From: Candidatus Sumerlaeota bacterium
GTDB lineage: Bacteria; Sumerlaeota; Sumerlaeia; UBA8349
NCBI GenBank assembly: GCA_016931035.1
Contig: JAFGFN010000018.1
Coordinates: forward strand, 1-38,263
Direction of reading: 5' to 3'
DNA: 38,263 nt
Made by a program: the position numbers and the translations under genes. A model generated the notes under the pieces. That model was not told where the DNA came from and searched no databases. It was given only the letters and a program-made list of their open reading frames with translations. Position 1 is the first letter of the stretch; each line of letters opens with the position of its first letter. Of this stretch, positions 1 to 7,562 are shown one piece after another.

Positions 1-60
1 GGAACGTCTTTTCCCTGGGTTTCACCCAGGGCTATTCAAATTGTTCCCCTCCGGGGAACC
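1..60. repeat. REP-like double hairpin element
   Basis: There are two perfect short hairpins in tandem: CCCTGGGT/ACCCAGGG (13-20 with 24-31, loop 3) and GTTCCCC/GGGGAAC (43-49 with 53-59, loop 3). The layout resembles the intergenic palindromic repeats found elsewhere in this window. It lies downstream of the minus-strand gene ending at 125 and could also protect or end that transcript. No T-tract is visible. The element may extend past the window start. Confidence 0.6.
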
Positions 61-124
61 TGTTTTGGACACTACTGACACGGAGAGTGTGTTTCGCCGT
101 TCACCTGCACGCCCCGTCTTCACG

Positions 125-400
125 CTATCGATGGAGCATCCAGTCGTGCGCGCCGGTCGGTTCCGGCGGCACGTACGGTCCCCAGAAGCCGCCGGTGAGC
201 GTGAAGACGCCGCCGGTGAGCGTTCCGGCGTCGGGCTGGCCGACGGTGGCGCTGAGGCCGAAATCTCCGCCACTCAATTCCGGCGAACCGCCGCCGTCGA
301 CCGTCCACCGAAGGATTTCGGCGCCGAGGACGCCGGAGACGACGGCGGCCAGCAGTAGTGTCAGGAGAACGATGCGTTTTCTGTTTGAACGGTTTCTCAT
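125..400 (-). CDS. Small secreted protein with GQPDAG/LTGGFW module
   Basis: This is a 91-residue protein. Residues 1-27 form a basic start (RNRSNRKR), a hydrophobic core and an AxA-like cleavage region, so it is a signal peptide. The rest holds one module, from about TVDGGG to LTGGFWGP, with the pattern LSATVGQPDAG...LTGGFW. This pattern is common in secreted proteins of planctomycete-like genomes and has no known function. The C-terminus is GAHDWMLHR. Only 22 bp separate it from the upstream gene starting at 1868, so the two are probably co-transcribed. A surface or extracellular structural role is an inference from the signal peptide. The tail shares a W-x-[LR]-[YH] pattern with three other secreted proteins in the window. 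Confidence 0.75.
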   Translation of the reverse strand: MRNRSNRKRIVLLTLLLAAVVSGVLGAEILRWTVDGGGSPELSGGDFGLSATVGQPDAGTLTGGVFTLTGGFWGPYVPPEPTGAHDWMLHR

Positions 401-422
401 GGCAGAACGCTCCTCTTGTCCT

Positions 423-1868
423 TTAGTGCAACGTGACCAGAACGGGAATTGCGCCGACGCCGAAGTCGAGAGATCCCATCGCCTTGCCGACGACCGTACC
501 GGGAGCCGGGGCGACGGTCTTCATGGCGAATCCGGCGTGCGAGGAAGGCGTCAGGCGGTCGCCCGGGCGAATCGCGCCCGAAGAGGCGTCGACCTTGATT
601 GTCTTGAACGAGCCCAGCGTGACGATCGAGCAATACCCGCCGGGAGGAATGGGAGTCGCGCTGTACATTGGCGCGGCTGAGGAGTTTGCATCCTGGGCGG
701 CTTCGCCCTTTGCCGCGCCGGGGGCGTCGGGCGGTGGGCTTTGGGGCTCGGGATGGAACGCCCGGTCGACCACGCCCACCACGGCGCCCGCTTCGGAGGC
801 TGTGGCGCGTCGGACCTTGACGATGGGAATTCCGCCCAGCACGGGGGGGCCCGACCCGCAGACGGCCACCACGTCGCCTGCTTCGAGCGCGACGGTGTCG
901 TCGTTCTGGGCGATATCGACGACGTAGCCGGCCTTGCTGCCGCCGGCCGTGAGATTTCCCCCGATGGAGAGATCTCCCGGAACCGAAACATTGCCGCTCT
1001 CAAAGACAGTGAAGGCGATGCCATCGGCCCCATTGAGGACACGAAACATACTGTCGCCGTCGTTGTTGTCATCGTCCAAATCCACGAGGACATTGCTCTG
1101 GGAAAAGAGATTTATAGGGCCGTTCTCGGCGAAGATTTCGCCGCGGATGCCGCCGAGAACCAAGTCGCCAAACGCGTCGTAGAGGCTGCCGTCATTGCCC
1201 CCGGCTCTGACGCCGAAACCGCTCGTGCTTTCTCCCTCCACGCCGTAGGTGGTCCCGCTTATCCCCCACACGCCTTTTCCGGCCGAGGAATAACCATAGA
1301 CGCAGGTTCCCGTACCGGTATTAGCTCCGTAGAATGACGCATAGACAGCCGATGCGGTCTTGGTGATCGACCGTATCCCGTCACCGGCGGCGTCGTTCTG
1401 CACGCAAACGCCGTAGGCGGTGTTGCTGGTGATCATCTCGGACGGGCCGGCTCCGGAGAGCCCGGACCAGAGGGTCGACAGGGCATGGGGAACGGGGCGG
1501 AGTTCCTGGCGGGGGTCCAGGCCCGTAAAAGTGGTCGTGCCGTGGGGCCGGACCTGGACCCGAAGGAAACGGGCCGAGCCGTCGAACGCGTCGGGTCCGA
1601 AGTCGAGCGTCACGGTGAAGACGCCGCCGGTCACGGAGACCGCGTCGATTGTCAGAGTGGAGCCGATTTGTGTGCCTGCCGAGGGGGCGTCGAAGAGGCG
1701 AAAGCGGAAGTCGTAGGAGCCGTTTGCGGGAATTCCCCCTTCGGTCAGCTGGCCCTGGTAGGTGAAAGCCGAACCGAGAGGGTCGGCCAGCGAAGGCGCC
1801 GCAATGAAGCAGAGAAGAAGGATCAGGGCGCAAACGAAGATCCGCGCGGAGAGATTTCGTTCATTCAT
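423..1868 (-). CDS. Secreted protein with FTYQGQL-type N-terminal domain
   Basis: This 481-residue protein has a signal peptide at about 1-28 (hydrophobic run, cleavage near SLA-DP). It is followed by the AFTYQGQL...FRFRLFDA domain (about 32-120), recurrent in large exported proteins of planctomycete-like bacteria. The middle (about 170-220) is rich in Gly/Tyr units such as GVCV, VYGYSSAGKGVWG and YGVEGE, suggesting a beta-rich repetitive structure. Residues from about 310 to the end (AGYVVDIAQ..., GDVVAV..., PGDRLTPS, IPVLVTLH) match the general shape of the conserved tail of the same protein class. An AAAGGAG-type ribosome site lies about 10 nt before the ATG. Function is unknown; cell-surface or extracellular location is inferred. 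Confidence 0.8.
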   Translation of the reverse strand: MNERNLSARIFVCALILLLCFIAAPSLADPLGSAFTYQGQLTEGGIPANGSYDFRFRLFDAPSAGTQIGSTLTIDAVSVTGGVFTVTLDFGPDAFDGSARFLRVQVRPHGTTTFTGLDPRQELRPVPHALSTLWSGLSGAGPSEMITSNTAYGVCVQNDAAGDGIRSITKTASAVYASFYGANTGTGTCVYGYSSAGKGVWGISGTTYGVEGESTSGFGVRAGGNDGSLYDAFGDLVLGGIRGEIFAENGPINLFSQSNVLVDLDDDNNDGDSMFRVLNGADGIAFTVFESGNVSVPGDLSIGGNLTAGGSKAGYVVDIAQNDDTVALEAGDVVAVCGSGPPVLGGIPIVKVRRATASEAGAVVGVVDRAFHPEPQSPPPDAPGAAKGEAAQDANSSAAPMYSATPIPPGGYCSIVTLGSFKTIKVDASSGAIRPGDRLTPSSHAGFAMKTVAPAPGTVVGKAMGSLDFGVGAIPVLVTLH

Positions 1869-2191
1869 GGCCGTAGTGTTCTCCTTTGATGTGGGTGTGG
1901 CGACACGCCGCCCGGCGGCCGGGCCGCGTTGCCGAGACAGAACCGCGGAGCCCGCACTTCGTTTCCCGCTTCGCGCGAGGCGTTTCAGAGCGGACGTCCG
2001 TTCCTCCGATTCACAAGCCCAGGGCCCAACCCGTGAGGGCGCTTTTCGGACAAACTACTTGAGAAGATCTCTGACCGGGACAGTATCCAGCGTTCGCCCG
2101 CCGAATGCAAGCCCGAACTCCCAACCGGGCACAAACACGGCCCCAACATCCGTTCTGCTCCAGATCAATCTGCGCGCGACCTTGCACGGCC
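1869..2191. other. Intergenic, no recognised content
   Basis: These 323 bp lie between two minus-strand genes. Apart from the ribosome-binding region of the gene starting at 1868, I see no ORF with coding character, hairpin terminator or repeat family member. It should hold the promoter for the two secreted genes, but no convincing -35/-10 pair was found. Confidence 0.5.
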
Positions 2192-3469
2192 CTATTGCCT
2201 CTTCTTGACTAAGTGGGTGGATTCGGCGATGACGTCGCGCGAGATCGGGCCGGCGAAACGCTTGACGAAGGGCGCGAGCCGCGCGGGGAGAATCGAGAGC
2301 ATCGCACTCCCGATGGTTTGCCGCGCGAGACCGAGCGCGTGGTCGAGAGTGAAGCGATATCCGAGGGCCGACTCGATCGCGTCGGCCAGCTCCTCGTCAC
2401 CCGCCTCGCGCGCCTCGCGAAGCATCTCGACGTAGAACGCGTAGTGGATGTCGGGCGGAACGTAGAGCCGTCGGAGACGGCGGAGATCGAGCGGCTCGGG
2501 GAAGGTGGGGGCTTTGTCCAAGACGCCGGCGAGGCGCAGACTCACCATGGTGCGTCCGCACTTCTCGCAACGGCAACAGTTGAGCTTCCCCGGTCGGTTC
2601 TCGAGGCAGACGCGGAGGTTTTCGAGCGCGACGGGCGAGTCGGCCAGCTGCGAACGAATCTTGCCCGTGCGGTTCGGATCGTCGGCGGCGTGGACGATGT
2701 CGAGGTTCTCGGTCGACCAGAGCGGATCGAGATCGGGGTGCGAGCCGAACGGGTAGAACAGAGACGGATGGACCGACGAGGGGAAATGGAGACGCTCGAT
2801 CGTCCCCTGGAGCCCGAGCGCGGTCGACGCGAACCCGCTGCCGTGGGCGACGCGCCAGAAGCGCCCCGGATAGCGCCGTCCCCAGGGGCACGCCTTCTTG
2901 CCCAAGTCGATGTACTTCTTGGCGTTGGTCGTGACGGTGACGGCCCGCATCCCGAGCGCGTCGGCGGCCTTGTCGAGAATTCCTCTCGTCGTTTCCCAGA
3001 GGTCCGATTCCTCGCGCGTGATGTCGAAACCCCGGATCAAGAGGAGGTGGGTGACCGTCTGGCGGTGTTTGAGAAGGGTGTACCACGAATCGACGCCGCC
3101 CGAGAAGAAGCAGGCGGTTCCGGGCGGGTCGATCGCGAACTCGCGTTCGTGCGCCTCGGCGGCGGAGACTTCGATTTCCGAGAAGCCTTTGTACCAGTTC
3201 CGGATGGTTTGTTGGATTCGGGGGACGGCGGCGAGGAGACGTTTCGAGACGGGCGCGTCGATATGGAGATTCTCACGCGAATACATGCATGGGATCAAGA
3301 AGAGCGCGAGAAACGCGTCGCCCCACGGCGTGAGGGTCTCGACGCCCGTGTATCGGAACCAGGGGCGGAAACTCTCGCGCCGAGCCCCGGGCGCCGAGAC
3401 GCGGGCGGAGAGTTCGAGAGACTCTCCCTCGGCGGCGCGGACCTGGATGTCGGAGACGGTCAGGGTCAT
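2192..3469 (-). CDS. PP-loop ATPase-like protein, downstream paralogue
   Basis: This 425-residue protein has the PP-loop nucleotide-binding motif SGGVDS at residues 123-128, typical of ATP pyrophosphatases such as QueC, asparagine synthetase C-domains and ThiI. A Cys cluster, NCCRCEKCGRTM, follows at about residue 300 and resembles the zinc site of QueC-type enzymes. Other blocks are shared with its upstream neighbour: CMYSREN.HIDAPVSKRLL, LLLIRGFDI and HPDLDPLWSTENLD. The start at 3469 was chosen because its ATG overlaps the TGA of the upstream gene (ATGA) and homology begins there; the open frame continues to 3961 only as a shadow. The likely chemistry is ATP-dependent adenylation of a carbonyl or carboxyl group; the substrate is unknown. 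It does not match a named enzyme I know, and it is much longer than QueC. Confidence 0.8.
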   Translation of the reverse strand: MTLTVSDIQVRAAEGESLELSARVSAPGARRESFRPWFRYTGVETLTPWGDAFLALFLIPCMYSRENLHIDAPVSKRLLAAVPRIQQTIRNWYKGFSEIEVSAAEAHEREFAIDPPGTACFFSGGVDSWYTLLKHRQTVTHLLLIRGFDITREESDLWETTRGILDKAADALGMRAVTVTTNAKKYIDLGKKACPWGRRYPGRFWRVAHGSGFASTALGLQGTIERLHFPSSVHPSLFYPFGSHPDLDPLWSTENLDIVHAADDPNRTGKIRSQLADSPVALENLRVCLENRPGKLNCCRCEKCGRTMVSLRLAGVLDKAPTFPEPLDLRRLRRLYVPPDIHYAFYVEMLREAREAGDEELADAIESALGYRFTLDHALGLARQTIGSAMLSILPARLAPFVKRFAGPISRDVIAESTHLVKKRQ

Positions 3470-4752
3470 GGCGCGGTTTCCTTGTCGTCCGCGACGCCGG
3501 GGGGGACATTGGCGGATTTGAGCACGGGGCCGAACGCCCAACGCACCCAGGGAACCAGATGCGGAGGCGTTCGTTTGAGGATGTTTTCTCCAATGCGTTG
3601 ATGCGTCAGTCCCCATACGTGGCTGAGCGAGAACTTGTCGCCGAGCACGATAGCGATCGCCTCGGCGAGCTCCGTGTCGCCCATTCGGCGAGCCTCGTCC
3701 ATCATATACCGATAGGGTGGGCGCAGCTTTTTTGCGACGACCGTTCGACGAACTCTCGAGAGCGTGAGAGGCTTGTGAAAGGCCGCGGCGCGTTCCAGGA
3801 CGCCGCAGATCCGCAGCGCGATCATCGTTCGGACGCATTTTTCGCACCGGCAGCAGTTGAGGACGTTCGGTATGTTCTGCCAGCAGACGCGCAGGGTTTC
3901 GAGGGCGACGGCAGATTGGGCGACCACGGCGCGCGTCTTCTCCAGGCGGTGTTCCTCGCACCCGTCGTGGACGACCTGGACATTATCGGTCGACCAGAGC
4001 GGATCGAGGTCGGGATGCGTGCCGTGACGGAAGAGCTCGCTCGTGTGGTAGGAGGACGGGATGTAGGTTCTCGCAACGATGTCCTGAAGGCACATGGCGA
4101 CGGTCGACAGGGCGCCGCCCAGACAGGTCGACCAGAAGAACCCGGGGAAGGGTCTTCCCCATGTGCAGTTTCTGTGACTGATGTCGGCGCGCCTCTTTAA
4201 GTTGGTCTCGACGAAGACGGCCGTCGTGCCCGTCGACTCGGCCGCCCGCCGGACGCAGGCCGCCGCCTTTTCCCACAGGACGTCGTCGTCGTTCTTCACG
4301 TCGAATCCGCGGATCAGGAGGAGGTGCGTGATGTCCGAGCGGTGTTCGAGCAGCGTGAACCACGAGTCGAGTCCGCCCGAGAATAGAGTCACGGCGCCGG
4401 GCGAGACGGTCGAGCGGCGCTCGCCGTGCGTCTCGGCGCAGGTGACCGGGATCTCGTCGAATCCCGCGAACCAGTCGCGATAGGTCTCCTGAATCTTCGG
4501 GACCGTGTCGAGCAGACGCTGCGAGACCGGCGCGTCGATATGGAGTTTCTCGCGCGAATACATGCACGCGGGCAGCAGCGCGGCGAGAAACGGATCGCCC
4601 CAAAGCGGGACGTCCAACTCGACGCCGTGGACGCGAAACCGGATGCGGAACTCGCGGCGCTTCTTTCCCGGCCGCGTCGTCTCGGGTGAGATCCGAGCGG
4701 AGAGCTTGGTGAAATCGTCGGTTCTGTCTACGGCCACGTCGGAGACGATCAT
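3466..4752 (-). CDS. PP-loop ATPase-like protein, upstream paralogue
   Basis: This 428-residue paralogue is collinear with the gene after it. SGGLDS lies at residues 125-130, LLLIRGFDV follows about 25 residues later, and HPDLDPLWSTDNVQ and the Cys cluster NCCRCEKCVRTM sit at about 297-308. The CxxC-type cluster suggests bound zinc. Its last codon overlaps the start of the paralogue by 4 nt (ATGA), so the two are translationally coupled and probably made in equal amounts, possibly as a heterodimer (inference). SGGxDS plus a Cys cluster is also the plan of QueC, but length and remaining sequence differ, so a role in 7-deazaguanine synthesis should not be assumed. No neighbouring gene indicates the pathway. 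Confidence 0.8.
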   Translation of the reverse strand: MIVSDVAVDRTDDFTKLSARISPETTRPGKKRREFRIRFRVHGVELDVPLWGDPFLAALLPACMYSREKLHIDAPVSQRLLDTVPKIQETYRDWFAGFDEIPVTCAETHGERRSTVSPGAVTLFSGGLDSWFTLLEHRSDITHLLLIRGFDVKNDDDVLWEKAAACVRRAAESTGTTAVFVETNLKRRADISHRNCTWGRPFPGFFWSTCLGGALSTVAMCLQDIVARTYIPSSYHTSELFRHGTHPDLDPLWSTDNVQVVHDGCEEHRLEKTRAVVAQSAVALETLRVCWQNIPNVLNCCRCEKCVRTMIALRICGVLERAAAFHKPLTLSRVRRTVVAKKLRPPYRYMMDEARRMGDTELAEAIAIVLGDKFSLSHVWGLTHQRIGENILKRTPPHLVPWVRWAFGPVLKSANVPPGVADDKETAP

Positions 4753-4852
4753 TCGACTACCTCATGCGCCCGGAAGGGGCGGGCTTGGGCTGTCCGTTGT
4801 CTTGGCGCCACGCGACTCCGTCCCCCCGATTCCGACCCGACTTCAACCGCTC

Positions 4853-7312
4853 TTACGTCCTGCGGGTTCCGCTCTTCCTGGCGCCCTTCGCCCTTTTTCC
4901 TCCCCTTGGGCTCGGGCCCGGTTCGCGAAGTTCGAGGTCCATCTCGCCCTGGATTTCGCTCACGCGAACGATGACCACCTTGACGCGCTGGCCGATGCGA
5001 TATACGCGCCGCGTGTGGCGACCGATCGTCCGAGTCTGGTTGTCGTCGGGTTTGAACGTGTCGCCGGGAATCGAGTCCGACCGCACGAATCCCTCGACGG
5101 GGAAATCGACGAGCTCGACGAAGAATCCGCGTTTCATGATCGACGAGATCCAACCTTCGAACGCGCCGCCGACGTGGTCCTTCATGAACTCCATCGATTT
5201 GACGTTCGTCGCCTCGCGTTCGACCTCGAACGCCTTTCCCTCGGTCAGGTTGCTCTGGTTCGCGATGCGGTCGAGGGCGGCACGCGCTTCGTCGTCCGCC
5301 GCAGGAGACTGCTCGTGCGCTGTCACGCTTCTTGCGTGCGCGGCTGCCGTCGCGCCGCAAGAATCCGCGCCAGCGCTGTCGGAGGCTCGTTTGCTACCCA
5401 GGGCGTCGGTCGCGTCCGCCTTCGCCAAGGCTTCGGCGGACAAGTCGCTCCCTTGCCCTGGGCTAGAATAGATCGCGCCTTCAGCGCTCAGGAGGTTTCT
5501 CGGTTGCGCGTCTTTCCGCATCCACGCGCGAAGAACGCGATGGACCAGGAGATCGGGGTATCGCCGGATGGGCGAGGTGAAATGACAGTACGCCTTCGAC
5601 GCGAGGCCGAAGTGGCCGCGGTTGACCGCCGAGTATTCCGCCCTCTTGAGCGTGCGCAACAAGAGCCGCCGCGCGATGTGGCCGCCGTCTTTGCGATTCA
5701 GGCGATCGACGATCGGTTGATAGAACTCGGGCGTGGGTTGGATCGCGCCTTCGATGTGAACGCCGAACATGGCGAGGACGGGCGCGATCTTCTCGAGCGC
5801 CATCGGGTTCGGCAGATCGTGGATGCGATAGAGAAACGGGACCTTTTCGCGCCGAAGATGTTGAGCGACCGTTTCGTTGGCGATGAGCATGCACTCCTCG
5901 ACGAGGCGATGGCTCTCGAGCCGCTCGCGCCGGTGGAGACCGATGGTGTCGCCCTCGGGATTGCACTCGACCTCCGTTTCGCCCAGGTCGAGATCGAGCG
6001 CGCCGCGCTGGATTCGCGTCTTGGCGAGGGCGCGCGCGAGATCGCGCAGCGCCAGAAGGTCGTCGCCGATGTCCGACGCGAATCGCACCTCCGACGTCTT
6101 GTCGGGATGCACGTCGTGAAGATCGAAGAACTCTTGGACCTCTTCGTAGTTCAGGCGATGGCACGAGCGGATCACCGATTCGGCGAACTCGCGACGCACG
6201 ACGTATCCCTCGGACGATATGTCCATGAAAACGGTCATCGCGTACCGGTCTGCGTCCGGGTTGAGACTGCACAGATCGTTGCTCAGGCGCTCGGGAAGCA
6301 TCGGGACCACGCGGTCGACCGGGTAGATGCTGGTTCCGCGCCGGAGAGCCTCGGCGTCGAGCGCGGAGTCGGTCTCGACGTAGTGCGACACATCGGCGAT
6401 ATGGACCCCGAGCCGCCAACCGTGGCACGGGCGTCCCGCCCGTGATTCTTCGACATCATGGGCAAGATGCCCATGCCACGATTCCCCGTCGAGGCGCTCG
6501 ACCGACAGGGCGTCGTCGAAATCCTTGGCCGTCGCCGGGTCGATGGTGAAGATGCGCCGGTCGCGCAGGTCGAGCCGCCGCGCGATCTCGTCGGGCGTGG
6601 CGGGCGCTTCGAGCGCGTCGGTCTGGCGCCGGACCTCCTCAGGAAACTCGATTTCGATTCCCATGTCGCGCAGGAGCGCGAGGACCGAGATGCCTCGTTC
6701 CCCCGCGCGCCCAAGGACTTCTTCGATCTCGCCGCCGAGCGGTTCGTCGATCCCGTGCGACCACTCGACGATGCGCACTCGCACCCAGGCGCCGTCGGGC
6801 GCTTCGGACTCGGGCGGGAGATCGGAAACCGCGATCCAGCGGTTGATGCGGGTGTTGCGCGGCGTGACGATTCCACGTCCCCGCCCTCCCCTGTCGAGTT
6901 GGCCGACGATCGATTCGTGCGCGCGTCGGACGATCCGAACGACCCGTCCCTCTTCGCCCGCGCGATCGGGCAAGATCTCGGCTTCGACCGTGTCGCCGTT
7001 GAGCGCGGTGTCGAGGTTCGAGCGATGGATGTAGAGATCCGAGCCGTCCGACGCCGCCCCATCCAGGAATCCCGCGCCTCGGAGCGAGACTTGGAGGACG
7101 CCGGTCACGGTGCGTGTCGCGGCGGGGAGGATGTAGTGCTTGTTGCGCAGACGCACGAGGCGGCCGTCGTGCACGAGGGCCAGAAGCATCTGCTGGATCA
7201 AGCGCTTCTGATAGGCGGGCGCGCCGACCTGCTCCATCAGGTAGCGAAGCGCCACGGGCTGGCCGGGGCGTTTCTCGAAGATCGAGAGGAGGCTTTCGGG
7301 GGAGATCTTCAT
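4853..7312 (-). CDS. rnr: Ribonuclease R (RNB exoribonuclease) with repeat insertions
   Basis: This 819-residue enzyme is a 3'-5' exoribonuclease for structured RNA. An N-terminal helix-turn-helix region (about 1-65) is followed by cold-shock/OB domains (VTGVLQVSLRGAGFLD..., about 69-115). The RNB catalytic domain has IDPATAKDFDDALS near 255-270, VHIADVSHYV, FTSPIRRYPDLLVHR, and then an S1 domain (GAFEGWISSIMKRGFFVELVD, about 720-790) and a basic tail. Two segments do not belong to the family. Residues 278-297 are encoded by a 60-bp palindromic repeat inside the catalytic domain. About 60 residues between RAWMRKD and ARAALDRIA, close to the end of the RNB domain, are encoded by repeat DNA at 5288-5470. 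Both keep the frame, so the gene is probably still expressed, though activity may be affected. The ATG at 7312 fits the family start. Confidence 0.93.
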   Translation of the reverse strand: MKISPESLLSIFEKRPGQPVALRYLMEQVGAPAYQKRLIQQMLLALVHDGRLVRLRNKHYILPAATRTVTGVLQVSLRGAGFLDGAASDGSDLYIHRSNLDTALNGDTVEAEILPDRAGEEGRVVRIVRRAHESIVGQLDRGGRGRGIVTPRNTRINRWIAVSDLPPESEAPDGAWVRVRIVEWSHGIDEPLGGEIEEVLGRAGERGISVLALLRDMGIEIEFPEEVRRQTDALEAPATPDEIARRLDLRDRRIFTIDPATAKDFDDALSVERLDGESWHGHLAHDVEESRAGRPCHGWRLGVHIADVSHYVETDSALDAEALRRGTSIYPVDRVVPMLPERLSNDLCSLNPDADRYAMTVFMDISSEGYVVRREFAESVIRSCHRLNYEEVQEFFDLHDVHPDKTSEVRFASDIGDDLLALRDLARALAKTRIQRGALDLDLGETEVECNPEGDTIGLHRRERLESHRLVEECMLIANETVAQHLRREKVPFLYRIHDLPNPMALEKIAPVLAMFGVHIEGAIQPTPEFYQPIVDRLNRKDGGHIARRLLLRTLKRAEYSAVNRGHFGLASKAYCHFTSPIRRYPDLLVHRVLRAWMRKDAQPRNLLSAEGAIYSSPGQGSDLSAEALAKADATDALGSKRASDSAGADSCGATAAAHARSVTAHEQSPAADDEARAALDRIANQSNLTEGKAFEVEREATNVKSMEFMKDHVGGAFEGWISSIMKRGFFVELVDFPVEGFVRSDSIPGDTFKPDDNQTRTIGRHTRRVYRIGQRVKVVIVRVSEIQGEMDLELREPGPSPRGGKRAKGARKSGTRRT
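5319..5377. repeat. Dispersed palindromic repeat inside rnr (copy 1)
   Basis: This 59-bp unit begins GCTGTCACG and ends near CCAGCGCT. It holds an inverted pair TTCTTGCG/CGCAAGAA around a GC-rich centre. A diverged copy in the same orientation lies at 38202-38260. Here the unit is translated as part of RNase R (Ala/Ser/His-rich residues including ATAAAHARSVTA). Confidence 0.7.
5396..5470. repeat. SAEALAKADAT-type repeat inside rnr
   Basis: A hairpin pairs GTCCGCC (5414-5420) with GGCGGAC (5435-5441) around TTCGCCAAGGCTTC. Its rnr-frame translation is LSAEALAKADATDALG; on the plus strand it reads VRLRQGFGGQ. From memory, both readings turn up in unrelated hypothetical proteins of repeat-rich metagenomic genomes, which would fit a mobile repeat family. 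It directly abuts the 5319-5377 unit, so this is a composite insertion. Confidence 0.55.
6421..6480. repeat. 60-bp mobile palindromic element inside rnr
   Basis: This discrete 60-bp element has 7-bp terminal inverted repeats, CGTGGCA at 6421-6427 and TGCCACG at 6474-6480. Inside are two perfect hairpins: CACGGGCG/CGCCCGTG (6426-6433 with 6437-6444) and CATGGGCA/TGCCCATG (6457-6464 with 6468-6475). One reading frame gives GILPM...HGRDARAT, a peptide familiar from planctomycete-like genomes. Its length is a multiple of three, and it splits the rnr catalytic domain without breaking the frame. Confidence 0.85.
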
Positions 7313-7433
7313 AGCAGTCTCACATGATTCTTCGGTTCACCCAATGGAGATGAAAACGCGAGCTCGCCGAAGTCGGGCAGGTTGTCACGCTTCCTGCGAA
7401 CAGCGGCAGGAACCGCGCCAACCCTTCGTTCTT

Positions 7434-7498
7434 TTGCCCCGCTTACCCCGCGCTAAAGCACGGGGCAAAGGAGGAGCCTGCTGAAGCAGGCTAAACGG
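7434..7498. repeat. Intergenic repeat, AGCCTGCT-GAAGCAGGCT family
   Basis: Two hairpins lie side by side: CCCCGCGCTAAAGCACGGGG and AGCCTGCTGAAGCAGGCT. A related copy in the opposite orientation is at 25360-25440. It lies between the DAHP synthase stop (7563) and the rnr start (7312) on the minus strand, so it could act as a transcript-end hairpin for the DAHP synthase gene. The rest of the 250-bp gap shows nothing clear. Confidence 0.65.
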
Positions 7499-7562
7499 AA
7501 GACTCGCACCCGAGCGATCTCTCTCCATACGACGAGGCCATCGTGTCCATGACGAGACCTTT

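Noticed and set aside
2192..4752. queC queuosine-pathway genes
   Set aside because: The SGGxDS and Cys cluster fit, but the proteins are far longer than QueC and no other queuosine genes are near.
4505..6445. 646-codon open frame on the plus strand over RNase R
   Set aside because: It is the antisense shadow of a well-conserved enzyme in high-GC DNA; composition is Arg/Asp/Glu-rich without domains.
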